Positions 53,734-63,834 of a stretch of DNA of 64,000 nucleotides are shown here, one piece after another. Position 1 is the stretch's first letter; every line of letters begins with the position of its first letter. The translations under genes were made by a program, and so were the position numbers. A model generated the notes under the pieces. That model saw only the letters and a program-made list of their open reading frames with translations, was not told the DNA's origin and did no database searches. Source of the DNA: Photorhabdus bodei (GTDB lineage: Bacteria > Pseudomonadota > Gammaproteobacteria > Enterobacterales > Enterobacteriaceae); NCBI RefSeq assembly GCF_003287735.1, contig NZ_NSCM01000019.1, forward strand, positions 1 to 64,000. Reading direction: 5' to 3'.

Positions 53734-54672
53734 ATGAGTGTAGAAATTGAATTAAAACTTATCGCCAAACCACAAGTTATTCCTACAATTCGCCAGCAAT
53801 TATTGTTATTTCCGCATTACTATTTTTCTCCCCAAAAGTTGACCAATATCTATTTTGAAACGTCGGATAATCAACTGCGTGGTCTTGATATGGGGTTGAG
53901 GATCCGTGGTTTTGATGATCAATATGAGATGACGGTTAAAACAGCTGGTAAGGTGGTTGGCGGTTTGCATCAGCGACCGGAATATAATGTGCCATTGGCA
54001 AAGCCGGAACTGGCATTGACTCTGTTTCCACCGCACATCTGGCCTGACAACTGTGATGTGGAAGCATTGCAATCCCGTTTGAATGCGTTATTCAGTACTG
54101 ACTTTATGCGTGAGAAGTGGGTGGTGACTTATGGACAAAGTGAGATTGAAGTGGTGCTTGATCAGGGAGAAATTATTGCAGCCAATCGCAAGGAGCCAAT
54201 CTGTGAATTTGAACTGGAGTTAAAGCAAGGAATCATAGCCGATGTATTAGCATTGGCGGTTGAGTTGGCAACATCAAATGGCTTGCGGCAAGGAAATAGA
54301 AGCAAAGCGGCCCGTGGTTATCAATTAGCTCAGGGAAAACCAAAAGCAGTTTGGCCTTCAACCCAGGTGGAAATTGATATGCAGCAGTCATTGCCTTCGG
54401 TACTTACGTCAATATTAGCCCATTGGCAGGAGCAAGAGGAATGTTGGCTGGCCGGTTTATCAGACGGTCAAGATGGCTTAAAGCAAGTACTGAATTTGAT
54501 TCAGCAGACGATCGAATATTCTAGTGAGCCGGAACAGCTGGATAACCAATTAGTTGCTATCAACCAGAAATTATTGGATACGGAAACAGACGCCGAAACG
54601 CTATGTTATAGCTCGCTCTATTTGCAATGTAAGTTGGCACTGACTATGTGGTTAATAGATCTATGTGGTTAA
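53734..54672 (+). CDS. ygiF: Inorganic triphosphatase YgiF, short form with truncated CHAD domain
   Basis: YgiF hydrolyses tripolyphosphate through its N-terminal CYTH domain. That domain is complete: VEIELKL, RGLDMGLRIRGFDDQYEMTV, GLHQRPEYNV and FELELKQG are present. The C-terminal CHAD domain, which binds polyphosphate, stops at LALTMWLIDLCG. The protein has 312 residues against 433 in E. coli, where about 110 more residues follow the equivalent point. There is an ATG at 53701 with a better ribosome site (AAGG); homology favours 53734 (MSVEIELK). glnE follows after 33 bases. Confidence 0.88.
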   Translation: MSVEIELKLIAKPQVIPTIRQQLLLFPHYYFSPQKLTNIYFETSDNQLRGLDMGLRIRGFDDQYEMTVKTAGKVVGGLHQRPEYNVPLAKPELALTLFPPHIWPDNCDVEALQSRLNALFSTDFMREKWVVTYGQSEIEVVLDQGEIIAANRKEPICEFELELKQGIIADVLALAVELATSNGLRQGNRSKAARGYQLAQGKPKAVWPSTQVEIDMQQSLPSVLTSILAHWQEQEECWLAGLSDGQDGLKQVLNLIQQTIEYSSEPEQLDNQLVAINQKLLDTETDAETLCYSSLYLQCKLALTMWLIDLCG

Positions 54673-54705
54673 TAAATCTCTCCGCTTAAATAATAGGAAT
54701 TCTCT

Positions 54706-57561
54706 ATGTTGCCACTTTCAACTCCGCTTCTGGCCCAGTTACAGCGTGTGACTGAACATTTTCATCAACTAACTTTGAACGTTGAGCCTGTTGCTGCTCA
54801 TGAGCAGGCCATATTATCCCTGAGCGATTTTGTTGTTGAAAACCTGCAAACTCATCCTGAATGGTTAGCTGAGATCCGCCAACATCCACCTGAAGCGCAG
54901 GAGTGGCATCAATATGCTGAATGGCTGCAACAATTACTCGCATCAGTAGAGGATGAAAATACCCTCATGCGGGTTTTACGCCAGTTCCGTAACAAGATTC
55001 TGGTCAGAATAGCCTGGTCGCAGGCGCTACATAGCATGACGACTCAGGAGACACTGCAACAGCTTAGTATGTTGGCTGAAACGTTGATTATTGCTGCCCG
55101 TGATTGGTTGTATCAGCGTTGTTGTCAGGATTGGGGAACGCCTTGTAATGAGCGAGGCGAACCACAACCGCTGTTGATTCTCGGTATGGGAAAACTGGGC
55201 GGTGGTGAATTGAACTTCTCTTCTGATATTGATCTGATTTTTGTCTATCCTGAAAACGGCATTACCCAAGGTGGCCGGCGTGAAATGGATAACACCCAGT
55301 TTTTTACCCGCTTGGGGCAGCGTCTTATCAAAGTGCTCGATCAACAAACTGTGGATGGTTTTGTGTATCGGGTAGATATGCGCTTGCGCCCGTTCGGTGA
55401 TAGTGGCCCATTGGTGTTTAGTTTTGTTGCACTGGAAGATTACTATCAAGAGCAAGGGCGTGATTGGGAACGTTATGCGATGGTGAAAGCACGGATTATG
55501 GGTTCGGGCAACCAAGAGTATGGTGAAGAGTTACGCCGGATGTTGAGACCATTTATCTTTCGCCGTTACATTGATTTCAGTGTGATTCAATCCTTGAGAA
55601 ATATGAAAGGCATGATTGAACGGGAAGTGCGTCGCCGTGGCTTGAAAGACAATATCAAACTGGGGGCTGGTGGTATTCGTGAAATTGAATTTATCGCCCA
55701 GGTGTTCCAACTGATTCGTGGTGGACGTGAACTGTGTTTGCAATCTCAGGCGTTGTTACCAACTCTGCAAATGATAGCGCAGTTGGCGCTTTTGCAACCA
55801 TTGCAGGTGAAACAACTTTCTGACGGTTACCTTTTTTTGCGGCGGTTAGAAAATCTTTTACAGTCAATTAATGATCAACAAACTCAGACTCTGCCAGAAG
55901 ATGAGCTGAATCGTTCACGACTGACATGGGGCATGGGATTTGAAAGTTGGGACGCTCTGATAATTGAGTTGAACAGCAAGATGGGTGCTGTTCGGGCTAT
56001 TTTTACGCAATTGATTGGCGATGACAGTGATAATAGTGAAGAGGAACTTAGTCATGTACCATTTAAAAGTCTGTGGCTGGAAGAGCTCGAAAAAGAAGAG
56101 TTAATCATACTAGCTCCGCACTTGGATGAAGAGATTGCACAGCAGATATTGCATATTATTTCTGTGTTCCGCCATGATGTGGGTAAAAGAACCATTGGCC
56201 CTCGTGGGCGTGATGTGCTCGACCATCTGATGCCACGTTTATTGGCAAAAGTCTGTTTGCGGCAAGATGCCAATCAAGATGTCAATATAGTGCTAGATCG
56301 GGTTATCCCTCTGTTGTTAAGTATTGTCAGCCGTACAACTTACCTGGAACTGATACTTGAATCGGAAGCTGTACTGACACATGTTATCCGGCTGTGTGCT
56401 GCTTCACCGATGATTGCGACTCAGCTTGCCTGCCATCCATTGTTGCTGGATGAACTGCTTGATCCACAGTTTCTGTATGAGCCTTTGCCATTAAATGCCT
56501 ATAAAGATGAATTGCGGCAATATTTGTTGCGGATACCAGAAGATGATGAAGAGCAACAACTAGAAGCGCTCCGCCAGTTTAAGCAGGCTCAATTACTGAG
56601 AATTGCGGCGGAGGATATCACTGGTGTATTGCCGGTGATGAAAGTCAGTGATCATCTCACTTATTTGGCAGAAGCGATTATTGAAGCAGTTGTTCAACAG
56701 GCGTGGGGACAAATGGCAAAACGTTATGGTGTTCCATCACATTTGAGTCAGCGGCAAGGTCTGGGATTTGCTGTGATTGGTTATGGCAAATTGGGTGGTT
56801 GGGAGTTGGGCTACGGTTCTGATCTTGATTTAGTTTTCCTGCTTGATTGCCCGGTGGATGTGATGACTGATGGCGATCGATCAATTGATGCTCGGCAATT
56901 TTATTTGCGTCTTGCCCAACGAATTATGCACTTGTTCAGTGCTCGAACCTCCTCTGGTGTGTTGTATGACGTGGATGTCCGCCTGCGTCCTTCAGGCGAA
57001 TCAGGCATGTTAGTCAGTACCATCGGTGCGTTTGCTGATTATCAGCAGAATCAAGCGTGGACTTGGGAACATCAGGCGTTGGTACGTGCCCGTATGGTAT
57101 TTGGTGATGAAAACTTGCATCGGGATTTTGAGCGGATACGCCATCAGACATTATGTACGCGACGAGAGCCCGCTTTGTTACGTCAGCAAGTAAGGGAAAT
57201 GCGGGAAAAGATGCATAAACATTTAGGCAGTCACGATTCAGATCAATTTGATATTAAAGCTGATCCGGGAGGGATCACCGATATCGAATTTATCGCTCAA
57301 TATTTGGTGCTTCGTTATGCTACTGAAAATGCGCGTTTGGTGAGTTGGTCGGATAATGTACGGATTTTTCAATTAATGGCGGCTTATGAAATTATGGATG
57401 AAGATGAGGCAGCCGCATTAACGCAGGCTTACGTTTCTATGCGTGATGAACTACATCATCTGGCGTTACAGACGCTTTCCAGTCGGGTATCAACCCATTG
57501 TTTCAGTGAACAACAGGAACGGGTTCGTCGTAGTTGGCAACAGTGGTTGGGTGAACAATAA
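54706..57561 (+). CDS. glnE: Bifunctional glutamine-synthetase adenylyltransferase/deadenylase GlnE
   Basis: GlnE adenylylates or deadenylylates glutamine synthetase in response to PII and glutamine, setting nitrogen assimilation. The 951 residues show both nucleotidyltransferase domains: the N-terminal deadenylase ([20 protein letters not shown]) and the C-terminal adenylylase ([20 protein letters not shown]), each with its paired Asp residues, and the regulatory helical regions between and after. Length is normal. It is cotranscribed with ygiF and probably hldE. It links to gltBD elsewhere in the window as nitrogen metabolism. Confidence 0.97.
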   Translation: MLPLSTPLLAQLQRVTEHFHQLTLNVEPVAAHEQAILSLSDFVVENLQTHPEWLAEIRQHPPEAQEWHQYAEWLQQLLASVEDENTLMRVLRQFRNKILVRIAWSQALHSMTTQETLQQLSMLAETLIIAARDWLYQRCCQDWGTPCNERGEPQPLLILGMGKLGGGELNFSSDIDLIFVYPENGITQGGRREMDNTQFFTRLGQRLIKVLDQQTVDGFVYRVDMRLRPFGDSGPLVFSFVALEDYYQEQGRDWERYAMVKARIMGSGNQEYGEELRRMLRPFIFRRYIDFSVIQSLRNMKGMIEREVRRRGLKDNIKLGAGGIREIEFIAQVFQLIRGGRELCLQSQALLPTLQMIAQLALLQPLQVKQLSDGYLFLRRLENLLQSINDQQTQTLPEDELNRSRLTWGMGFESWDALIIELNSKMGAVRAIFTQLIGDDSDNSEEELSHVPFKSLWLEELEKEELIILAPHLDEEIAQQILHIISVFRHDVGKRTIGPRGRDVLDHLMPRLLAKVCLRQDANQDVNIVLDRVIPLLLSIVSRTTYLELILESEAVLTHVIRLCAASPMIATQLACHPLLLDELLDPQFLYEPLPLNAYKDELRQYLLRIPEDDEEQQLEALRQFKQAQLLRIAAEDITGVLPVMKVSDHLTYLAEAIIEAVVQQAWGQMAKRYGVPSHLSQRQGLGFAVIGYGKLGGWELGYGSDLDLVFLLDCPVDVMTDGDRSIDARQFYLRLAQRIMHLFSARTSSGVLYDVDVRLRPSGESGMLVSTIGAFADYQQNQAWTWEHQALVRARMVFGDENLHRDFERIRHQTLCTRREPALLRQQVREMREKMHKHLGSHDSDQFDIKADPGGITDIEFIAQYLVLRYATENARLVSWSDNVRIFQLMAAYEIMDEDEAAALTQAYVSMRDELHHLALQTLSSRVSTHCFSEQQERVRRSWQQWLGEQ

Positions 57562-57646
57562 CGGGTTTTACTGGTTTGGTGTAGGGATTTTACGGTCGTA
57601 TGATAATATTTGGCATCAATTTAATATCTAATATTTGGAGCAAGGG

Positions 57647-59071
57647 ATGAAAATGACACTCCCGGATTTTCACTGTGCAGGAGTTTTAGTCGTCGGTGAT
57701 GTTATGTTAGATCGCTACTGGTATGGGCCGACCAGCCGGATTTCACCGGAAGCGCCGGTGCCTGTTGTAAAAGTCAATACTATTGAGGAGCGTCCGGGAG
57801 GCGCTGCCAACGTTGCTATGAATATTGCTGCTCTTGGGGCAAATTCGCATTTAATCGGTTTGACTGGGATTGATGACGCAGCACATGCGCTGAGTGAGAA
57901 ACTGAGCAGTGTCAAGGTGCGCTGTGACTTTGTTTCTGTCCCAACCCATCCGACAGTGACTAAACTGAGGGTACTTTCCCGTAATCAGCAGTTAATTCGC
58001 TTAGATTTTGAAGAAGGTTTCGATAACATTGATGCGCAGCCAATGTTTGAACGTATTGAACAGGCGTTGCCCCATATTGGAGCATTGGTTCTATCTGACT
58101 ACGCCAAAGGTGCACTGAGTCAAGTTCAGGAAATGATCAAACTGGCAAACGCGGCCAAAGTCCCGGTATTAATCGATCCGAAAGGTAATGATTTTGAGCG
58201 TTATCGTGGTGCAACTTTGTTAACGCCAAATCTGTCTGAATTTGAAGCGGTAGTGGGCCACTGCAAAGATGACAATGAGTTGGTTGAGAAGGGTACTCGG
58301 CTAGTTAAGGATTTGGATCTTCAGGCATTACTGATCACCCGTTCTGAACAGGGAATGAGCTTGCTGAGTGTTGATCAACCGCCATTACATTTGCCTACGC
58401 AGGCGCAGGAAGTGTTTGATGTTACGGGTGCCGGTGATACGGTTATTGGTGTGTTAGCAACGGCGATTGCGGCTGGAAAGCCACTGAATGAGGCTTGTTT
58501 TCTGGCGAATGCTGCTGCGGGAGTTGTCGTTGGCAAACTGGGAACGTCGACCGTTTCGCCGATTGAACTGGAGAATGCTATCCGTGGCCGCGCTGAAACA
58601 GGTTTTGGTGTGATGACTGAATTTCAGCTTAAACAGGCTGTTGCTGATGCTCGTCAACGTGGTGAAAGGATCGTGATGACTAATGGCTGCTTTGATATTC
58701 TGCATGCAGGTCATGTCTCATATCTGGAGAATGCTCGTAGATTGGGTGATCGGTTAATTGTTGCTGTTAACAGTGATGCATCGACTAAACGGCTGAAAGG
58801 TGAGAGTCGTCCTGTTAATCCACTAGAGCAACGAATGATTGTGTTATCTGCTCTGGGCGCTGTGGATTGGGTTGTTCCGTTTGAAGAGGATACACCACAG
58901 CGATTGATTGCGGATGTTTTGCCGGATGTATTGGTAAAAGGGGGAGATTATAAACCGGAAGAAATTGCTGGTAGTGAAGAAGTTTGGGCTGCGGGCGGAG
59001 AAGTCAAAGTGTTGAACTTTGAAGATGGTATTTCGACAACTAATATCATCAAAGTGATTAAAAATCAGTGA
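57647..59071 (+). CDS. hldE: Bifunctional heptose-7-phosphate kinase/heptose-1-phosphate adenylyltransferase HldE
   Basis: HldE makes ADP-heptose for the LPS inner core. The 474 residues have an N-terminal PfkB-type kinase ([32 protein letters not shown] with the catalytic Asp) and a C-terminal nucleotidyltransferase ([30 protein letters not shown]). The ATG at 57647 (MKMTLPDF) follows GGAGCAAGGG and matches the family; a TTG 12 bases earlier is not needed. It is the last gene of the ygiF-glnE-hldE run. Confidence 0.97.
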   Translation: MKMTLPDFHCAGVLVVGDVMLDRYWYGPTSRISPEAPVPVVKVNTIEERPGGAANVAMNIAALGANSHLIGLTGIDDAAHALSEKLSSVKVRCDFVSVPTHPTVTKLRVLSRNQQLIRLDFEEGFDNIDAQPMFERIEQALPHIGALVLSDYAKGALSQVQEMIKLANAAKVPVLIDPKGNDFERYRGATLLTPNLSEFEAVVGHCKDDNELVEKGTRLVKDLDLQALLITRSEQGMSLLSVDQPPLHLPTQAQEVFDVTGAGDTVIGVLATAIAAGKPLNEACFLANAAAGVVVGKLGTSTVSPIELENAIRGRAETGFGVMTEFQLKQAVADARQRGERIVMTNGCFDILHAGHVSYLENARRLGDRLIVAVNSDASTKRLKGESRPVNPLEQRMIVLSALGAVDWVVPFEEDTPQRLIADVLPDVLVKGGDYKPEEIAGSEEVWAAGGEVKVLNFEDGISTTNIIKVIKNQ

Positions 59072-59137
59072 ATAATGTTTTAGCTTGTCATTGAAAATAG
59101 TCAGAAGATATTACTGTATTGATCACTGTAAATTATT

Positions 59138-59264
59138 TATACCCGTCATCTTTCAAGCTGCCTCTTTGTTGGCTGCACTCACTCACCCCGGTCACATAGT
59201 TATCTATGCTCCCGGGGATTCGTTCCCTTGCCGTCGCGATGCAACTTGAAATCCATAGGGTATA
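59138..59264 (+). repeat. ERIC-type intergenic repeat, copy 4
   Basis: Complete 127-bp copy (TATACCCGTCATCTTTCAAG to CATAGGGTATA), same orientation as the copies at 6424 and 7229. Confidence 0.85.
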
Positions 59265-59280
59265 TATTATTATAATGAAA

Positions 59281-59316
59281 GTCGGGCAAGATATGAAATC
59301 TTCCCGGCTATTTTTT
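59281..59316 (+). terminator. Terminator downstream of hldE
   Basis: GTCGGGCAAGAT and ATCTTCCCGGC arms with one mismatch and a five-base loop, followed by TTTTTT. Confidence 0.8.
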
Positions 59317-59406
59317 ATTTAACCTGTGCTTGATTGAGTGATATTTCATCATAAATAATATAGATATTTTTAATATCGTGTGCGAGTAATTTAATTAACG
59401 ATATGA

Positions 59407-59432
59407 TTATCATTAAAATATTTTAATGATAA
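59407..59432. promoter_or_regulatory. 26-bp perfect palindrome, possible operator
   Basis: TTATCATTAAAAT followed by its exact complement. It contains two GATAAT-type hexamers and partly resembles a Fur box (about 12 of 19 positions by eye). It lies 230 bases upstream of the CsgG-like gene. Confidence 0.4.
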
Positions 59433-59662
59433 TTTTATTTAGTGTAATTTTATTCTCTGGGTGATAAGGGGTTAATCAGAAGAAGTGTGATGTGACAGAT
59501 AATTTTTTATCTTTTTGGCATAAAATGCTGGTCACATAACGCTGGCTTATTCATAATGATTTCTGATGTAAATGATTTTTTAATAAAATATCTTATCTAT
59601 AACTTTTACATCTTAAGGTTAGTAGATAAAACGGATAAATTTTTACGCAGGAATAAGTTCTT

Positions 59663-60334
59663 ATGCAAGGTAAGTTGATTTTATCTTCAATTTGTTTAGC
59701 TTCGGCAATATTAGCAGGGTGTACAACTGAATCTTCTAATACCGTCCAGGTACAAAAAGTTAATTCTTATAATACGGTATATCAGGGTGTTCGTAGTCCA
59801 ATTGCGATCGGTAAGTTTGAAAACCGTTCCAGCTATCAAAATGGCATTTTCTCCGACGGAATTGATCGCCTTGGTAACCAATCTAAAACGATTTTAGTCT
59901 CGCACTTACAGCAGACTGGACGCTTTACGGTGCTGGAACGTACTAATATGGCGGAACTGAAAGCAGAGGCGGGTTTACAAGGTAAATCGCAGAAGTTGAA
60001 AGGTGCTGCTTACGTTATTACCGGTGATGTAACTGAATTTGGCCGCAAGGAAGTGGGTGATCATCAGTTATGGGGACTGTTAGGGCGTGGTAAATCCCAG
60101 GTGGCTTATTCTAAAGTCATGCTGAATGTGGTGAATGTAGAAACTTCCGAAGTGGTTTTCTCTGTAGCAGGGGCTGGGGAGTATAAATTATCCAACCGTG
60201 AAATTATCGGCTTTGGTGGCACTGCTAGCTATGATTCCACACTGAATGGTAAGGTATTGGATCTGGCTATTCGTGAAGCAGTAAACCGTCTGGTTGAAAG
60301 TATTGAATCCGGTGCATGGAAGCCATCTAATTAA
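59663..60334 (+). CDS. CsgG/HfaB-family outer-membrane lipoprotein
   Basis: The 223 residues begin with a lipoprotein signal ending ILAGC (Cys20) and carry a CsgG-type core: PIAIGKFENRSSYQ, LGNQSKTILVSHLQQTGRFT, VLERTNMAELKAEAGLQG and GAAYVITGDVTEFGRKE. CsgG itself (about 277 residues) forms the curli secretion pore; this shorter paralogue lacks curli neighbours, so a pore is not assured. It is first in a three-lipoprotein operon with DUF4810 and DUF799 proteins. The trio occurs together in many Gram-negative bacteria, but the function is not known to me. Confidence 0.85.
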   Translation: MQGKLILSSICLASAILAGCTTESSNTVQVQKVNSYNTVYQGVRSPIAIGKFENRSSYQNGIFSDGIDRLGNQSKTILVSHLQQTGRFTVLERTNMAELKAEAGLQGKSQKLKGAAYVITGDVTEFGRKEVGDHQLWGLLGRGKSQVAYSKVMLNVVNVETSEVVFSVAGAGEYKLSNREIIGFGGTASYDSTLNGKVLDLAIREAVNRLVESIESGAWKPSN

Positions 60335-60355
60335 GAAATATAGGGATATATATTC

Positions 60356-60715
60356 ATGATGTTAATGAAAAAAGCGGGCTTATTGCTGGCAGCTATGGCC
60401 TTAGCGGGTTGCGTCACGCAGCCAAAAACAATTTATGAGTGGGATAAATACCAACCTACAATTTATCAATATTATCAGCAGGATAAGATAGGGTTTGAAG
60501 AGCAGTTACAGGCTTTGCAGCAGGTAATTGAAAGAGCGAAAGCGAAAGATAAACCTGTACCGCCTGGGCTGCATGCACAGATGGGTCTGCTTTATAGCAA
60601 AACAGGTCGGGTTTCAGAAGCATTCCATCAGTTTGAAATAGAGAAAAAATTATTTCCTGAGTCAGCGCCATTTATGGACTTTTTATTAAGTAAAAATAAA
60701 GGAACTATGCAATGA
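60356..60715 (+). CDS. DUF4810 lipoprotein
   Basis: The 119 residues have a lipoprotein signal ending MALAGC (Cys19) and then a short helical domain (PKTIYEWDKYQPTIYQYYQQ; PPGLHAQMGLLYSKTGRVSE) with a TPR-like repeat. This is the DUF4810 family. It lies 21 bases after the CsgG-like gene, and its stop overlaps the next start (ATGA), so translation is coupled. Function unknown; probably an outer-membrane partner of its two neighbours. Confidence 0.85.
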   Translation: MMLMKKAGLLLAAMALAGCVTQPKTIYEWDKYQPTIYQYYQQDKIGFEEQLQALQQVIERAKAKDKPVPPGLHAQMGLLYSKTGRVSEAFHQFEIEKKLFPESAPFMDFLLSKNKGTMQ

Positions 60716-61380
60716 ACCGTATTCTCGTCGCATTAAGTTTATTAGCGGCATTTGTGCTGACAGGATGTAGTAAATCTGTCCCTTATGATTACACTGCATT
60801 TAAAGAAAGCAAACCAAAATCTATTCTGGTTCTGCCGGCGGTAAACAAATCTTTGGAAGTTAAAGCAGGGCACAGCCTGATTTCTCATGTGACATATCCA
60901 TTGGCAGAATCCGGCTATTACGTTTTTCCGGTTGCTGTTGTGGAAGAGACATTTCAGCAAAATGGTGTGACAGCGGCACAGGATGTTCAGAATATCAGTT
61001 ACAAAAAATTACATGATATTTTTGGTGCAGATTCAGCGCTCTATTTGGATATTGAAGAATATGGTACTCAATATCAGATTATTAATAGCGATACTCGTGT
61101 AACGGCTTCAGCAAGGTTGGTGGATTTGCGTAGTGGCAAGCAACTGTGGCATGGTTGGACAACTGCTTCATCGACTGAAGATCAAAATAGTTCTAATAAT
61201 CTTGTTGGCATGTTGGTATCTGCCGTAGTTTCACAGATAGCTAATACCATTATGGATAGAGGTCATGAAATTGCCGGCATTACAAGTAACCGCTTACTGA
61301 CAGCCGGTGGTAGTCATAGTTTGCTTTATGGCCCACGTTCTGAGCATTACGGCAAAGAGCAGCATTTAATTTCTAATTAA
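60712..61380 (+). CDS. DUF799 (GNA1162-like) lipoprotein
   Basis: The 222 residues have a lipoprotein signal ending VLTGC (Cys19) and the DUF799 core (YDYTAFKESKPKSILVLPAV; HVTYPLAESGYYVFPVAVVE; ADSALYLDIEEYGTQYQI; LWHGWTTAS). Neisseria GNA1162 belongs to this family, and its fold recalls TolB-like N-terminal domains. The start overlaps the DUF4810 stop by four bases. Third gene of the lipoprotein trio. Confidence 0.87.
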   Translation: MNRILVALSLLAAFVLTGCSKSVPYDYTAFKESKPKSILVLPAVNKSLEVKAGHSLISHVTYPLAESGYYVFPVAVVEETFQQNGVTAAQDVQNISYKKLHDIFGADSALYLDIEEYGTQYQIINSDTRVTASARLVDLRSGKQLWHGWTTASSTEDQNSSNNLVGMLVSAVVSQIANTIMDRGHEIAGITSNRLLTAGGSHSLLYGPRSEHYGKEQHLISN

Positions 61381-61459
61381 GTGTGGGTGTGGTGATGAGC
61401 AGATATGATATCTGCTCATTATCGCGGTTATTTCTATGTAAGGTAATATAAGGTAATAA

Positions 61460-61747
61460 TTATTCTTCTTTTGCCGTGTTATCAGCAGATGGAACATACT
61501 TATTTTCAAACTTCGCTTCTAGTTCATTTAAACGCTGCTCCATCGCGGTCAATTTTTCACGAGTACGTAGCAGAACCTGAGTTTGGATATCAAATTCTTC
61601 ACGATTCACTAAGTCAAGCTTGCCAAGTTGGGATTGCAAAATCATCCGTAATTTTTTCTCCACATCACCACCAAACTCTTTAACCCCCTTTGGTAAAGAA
61701 TCTTGGATCTGGCGGGCAATTTGTTCAATTTTTTTTGGATCGAGCAT
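61460..61747 (-). CDS. ubiK: Ubiquinone biosynthesis accessory factor UbiK (YqiC)
   Basis: UbiK is a small coiled-coil protein that assembles with UbiJ and helps the soluble Ubi complex under oxygen. The 95 residues start [20 protein letters not shown], followed by the amphipathic DUF526/BMFP core ([20 protein letters not shown]) and a C-terminal coiled coil ([18 protein letters not shown]). The gene is divergent from the FMN riboswitch and ribB, as in E. coli. Confidence 0.93.
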   Translation of the reverse strand: MLDPKKIEQIARQIQDSLPKGVKEFGGDVEKKLRMILQSQLGKLDLVNREEFDIQTQVLLRTREKLTAMEQRLNELEAKFENKYVPSADNTAKEE

Positions 61748-61889
61748 GATGCATCCTTTTTATGACATAAATAATTCCTGAATAGTGTAATACCAGATAG
61801 TAAAACCACAAACCATTGTGAGCTAGGTTTCACATTTGATTTTGTCGATTGCCGCCGGCAAATATTAGCGTTATAGTTCACTGGCTTAT

Positions 61890-62061
61890 CTCAGGGCGGG
61901 GTGAAAGTCCCCACCGGCGGTAAACATCAGTCTATCTTTCTGGTGGCATGGTGAAGCCCGCGAGCGCTCCGTTTGTGGTTATCTTTATGATAAAACGGAG
62001 GTCAGCAGATCCAGTGTAATTCTGGAGCCGACGGTGATAGTCCGGATGGGAGAGAATAACG
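61890..62061 (+). ncRNA. FMN riboswitch (RFN element) of ribB
   Basis: Conserved RFN blocks are present in order: CAGGGCGGGGTGAAAGTCCC, CACCGGCGGTAAA, AGCCCGCGAGCGC, GGTCAGCAGATCCAGTGTAA, GCCGACGGTGATAGTCCGGA and TGGGAGAGAATAACGG. It binds FMN and shuts off ribB expression. The leader continues about 140 bases to the ribB start. Confidence 0.95.
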
Positions 62062-62200
62062 GCATCTGTCGGGCTCTGTGCTCGTCTGTTGTTCCGGCTA
62101 TGGCATTTATATTGTGTTACGAAATATTATGTCATAGCGAGAACTCCTCAAGACCGCCCTGATTCTGGTAATCCATAAATTTTAATGAGGTTTCTTTACC

Positions 62201-62854
62201 ATGAATCAGACGCTACTTTCTGAATATGGCACATCATCAGAACGTGTTGAACACGCCATTAACGCTTTGCGTGATGGAAGAGGGGTGATGGTGTTGGATA
62301 ATGAAGATCGTGAAAATGAAGGTGATATTATCTTTGCGGCCGAAACAATGACTGTAGAGCAAATGGCACTGACTATCCGTCATGGCAGTGGTATTGTCTG
62401 CTTATGTCTGACAGAAGAACGCCGCCAGCAATTACAATTGCCCATGATGGTAGAAAATAACTCTAGTTCGTTCCAGACTGCATTCACCGTAACCATTGAG
62501 GCCGCTCAAGGGGTGACGACGGGGGTTTCTGCGGCTGACCGTATCATGACTATCCGTGCAGCGATTGCAGATAATGCCAAACCCAGTGATTTGAACCGTC
62601 CGGGACATGTTTTTCCACTGCGCGCTCAACCTGGTGGCGTGTTGGTTCGTCAAGGGCATACTGAGGCAACAATTGATTTAGTCAGTTTGGCCGGTTTTAA
62701 ACCCGTAGGTGTATTGTGCGAATTAACCAATAATGACGGTTCAATGGCGCGTACCCCGGAGGTAGTGCAATTTGCGAAACTACATAATATGCCGGTAGTC
62801 ACTATTGAGGATCTGGTGATTTATCGCCAGGCAATAGAGCAGATAGCAAGCTGA
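62201..62854 (+). CDS. ribB: 3,4-dihydroxy-2-butanone-4-phosphate synthase RibB
   Basis: RibB converts ribulose 5-phosphate into the four-carbon precursor of riboflavin. The 217 residues show the active-site motif [18 protein letters not shown] (~31-48), [18 protein letters not shown], and [14 protein letters not shown] with the metal-site His. There is no GTP cyclohydrolase II domain, so it is the single-function enterobacterial type. It is under the FMN riboswitch, with an upstream GAGGTTTC ribosome site. Confidence 0.97.
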   Translation: MNQTLLSEYGTSSERVEHAINALRDGRGVMVLDNEDRENEGDIIFAAETMTVEQMALTIRHGSGIVCLCLTEERRQQLQLPMMVENNSSSFQTAFTVTIEAAQGVTTGVSAADRIMTIRAAIADNAKPSDLNRPGHVFPLRAQPGGVLVRQGHTEATIDLVSLAGFKPVGVLCELTNNDGSMARTPEVVQFAKLHNMPVVTIEDLVIYRQAIEQIAS

Positions 62855-62909
62855 GTCGTAATTGTCCGATAACCGGATGAAATATCAGTTATAACCTACA
62901 CGTTCTCTA

Positions 62910-62950
62910 AAGTCACAGTTTACGCAAGCTGTGACTTTTCAGTTTTTTTG
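62910..62950 (+). terminator. Terminator after ribB
   Basis: AAGTCACAG and CTGTGACTT arms with a ten-base loop, followed by a T-rich tail with seven Ts. Confidence 0.8.
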
Positions 62951-63048
62951 AAAAACTCCATCACCGTTAGCCCACTGTTTTGCTTATCTGAAAGGCGTAA
63001 CCTGTCCGCAAGTATTAAAATTACCTATATTTGGTGTGGGAGGTCGTT

Positions 63049-63834
63049 ATGAATATTTCCAGAATGCCAGCACTGTTTATTGGTCATGGCAGTCCAATGA
63101 ATGTACTGGGAGAAAATCGCTATACCAATGTGTGGCGTGAACTTGGTGAAAGACTGCCTGTACCCAGAGCGATTCTGGCGATTTCTGCTCATTGGTATAC
63201 CAATGGCACAGCAGTAACCGCCATGAGTCAACCGAGGACTATTTATGATTTTCGTGGTTTTCCACAAGAATTGTATGAAATTCAATATCCGGCTAAGGGC
63301 TCGCCTGAATTGGCCGTTTTAGTGCAAGAGATGCTGGAACCTGTGGAAGTTTATGCTGATTATCATCAATGGGGGTTGGATCACGGGACTTGGGGCATTC
63401 TGGTTAAGATGTATCCTCAGGCTAATATTCCAGTGATTCAACTGAGTATAGATGATGCCAAGCCAGCGACGTATCACTATGAATTAGGGAAAAAGCTGGC
63501 TGTTTTACGAGATGAAGGTGTTTTAATCCTGGGGAGTGGTAATGTGGTACACAATCTTAGTACCATGAAACGGCAGGAACCTAATGCTGACCCGTATCCT
63601 TGGGCAGAAACATTTAACCGTTATGTGCGTGATAACCTTACCAGTTATGAGCAACCTTATCCTTTGATTCATGCACTGGACAGAGAAGATGGCCTATTAT
63701 CGAACCCATCTCCTGAACACTTTTTTCCGTTGCTGTATATCATGGGAACGTGGGATAGAAAAGAAACGGTTTCCATTCCTGTAGATGGTCTTGAGTCTGG
63801 TTCGCTGAGTATGTTGTCTGTGCAGGTGGGTTAA
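63049..63834 (+). CDS. ygiD: 4,5-DOPA-extradiol-dioxygenase family protein YgiD
   Basis: YgiD is a LigB-type extradiol dioxygenase; the E. coli enzyme cleaves L-DOPA in vitro, and its natural substrate is unclear. The 261 residues carry the family motifs and metal-site histidines (RMPALFIGHGSPMNVL, AISAHWYT, WGLDHGTWGILVKMYP, LILGSGNVVHNLSTM). The ATG at 63049 has GGGAGG seven bases upstream; an earlier TTG is not needed. zupT, which lies between ribB and ygiD in E. coli, is absent here. Confidence 0.94.
   Translation: MNISRMPALFIGHGSPMNVLGENRYTNVWRELGERLPVPRAILAISAHWYTNGTAVTAMSQPRTIYDFRGFPQELYEIQYPAKGSPELAVLVQEMLEPVEVYADYHQWGLDHGTWGILVKMYPQANIPVIQLSIDDAKPATYHYELGKKLAVLRDEGVLILGSGNVVHNLSTMKRQEPNADPYPWAETFNRYVRDNLTSYEQPYPLIHALDREDGLLSNPSPEHFFPLLYIMGTWDRKETVSIPVDGLESGSLSMLSVQVG

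Larger units (their letters stand above)
59072..59662. other. Intergenic region before the lipoprotein operon
   Basis: About 590 bases. It contains an ERIC repeat, the hldE-side terminator, a 26-bp perfect palindrome and the promoter of the lipoprotein operon. No gene. Confidence 0.6.
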
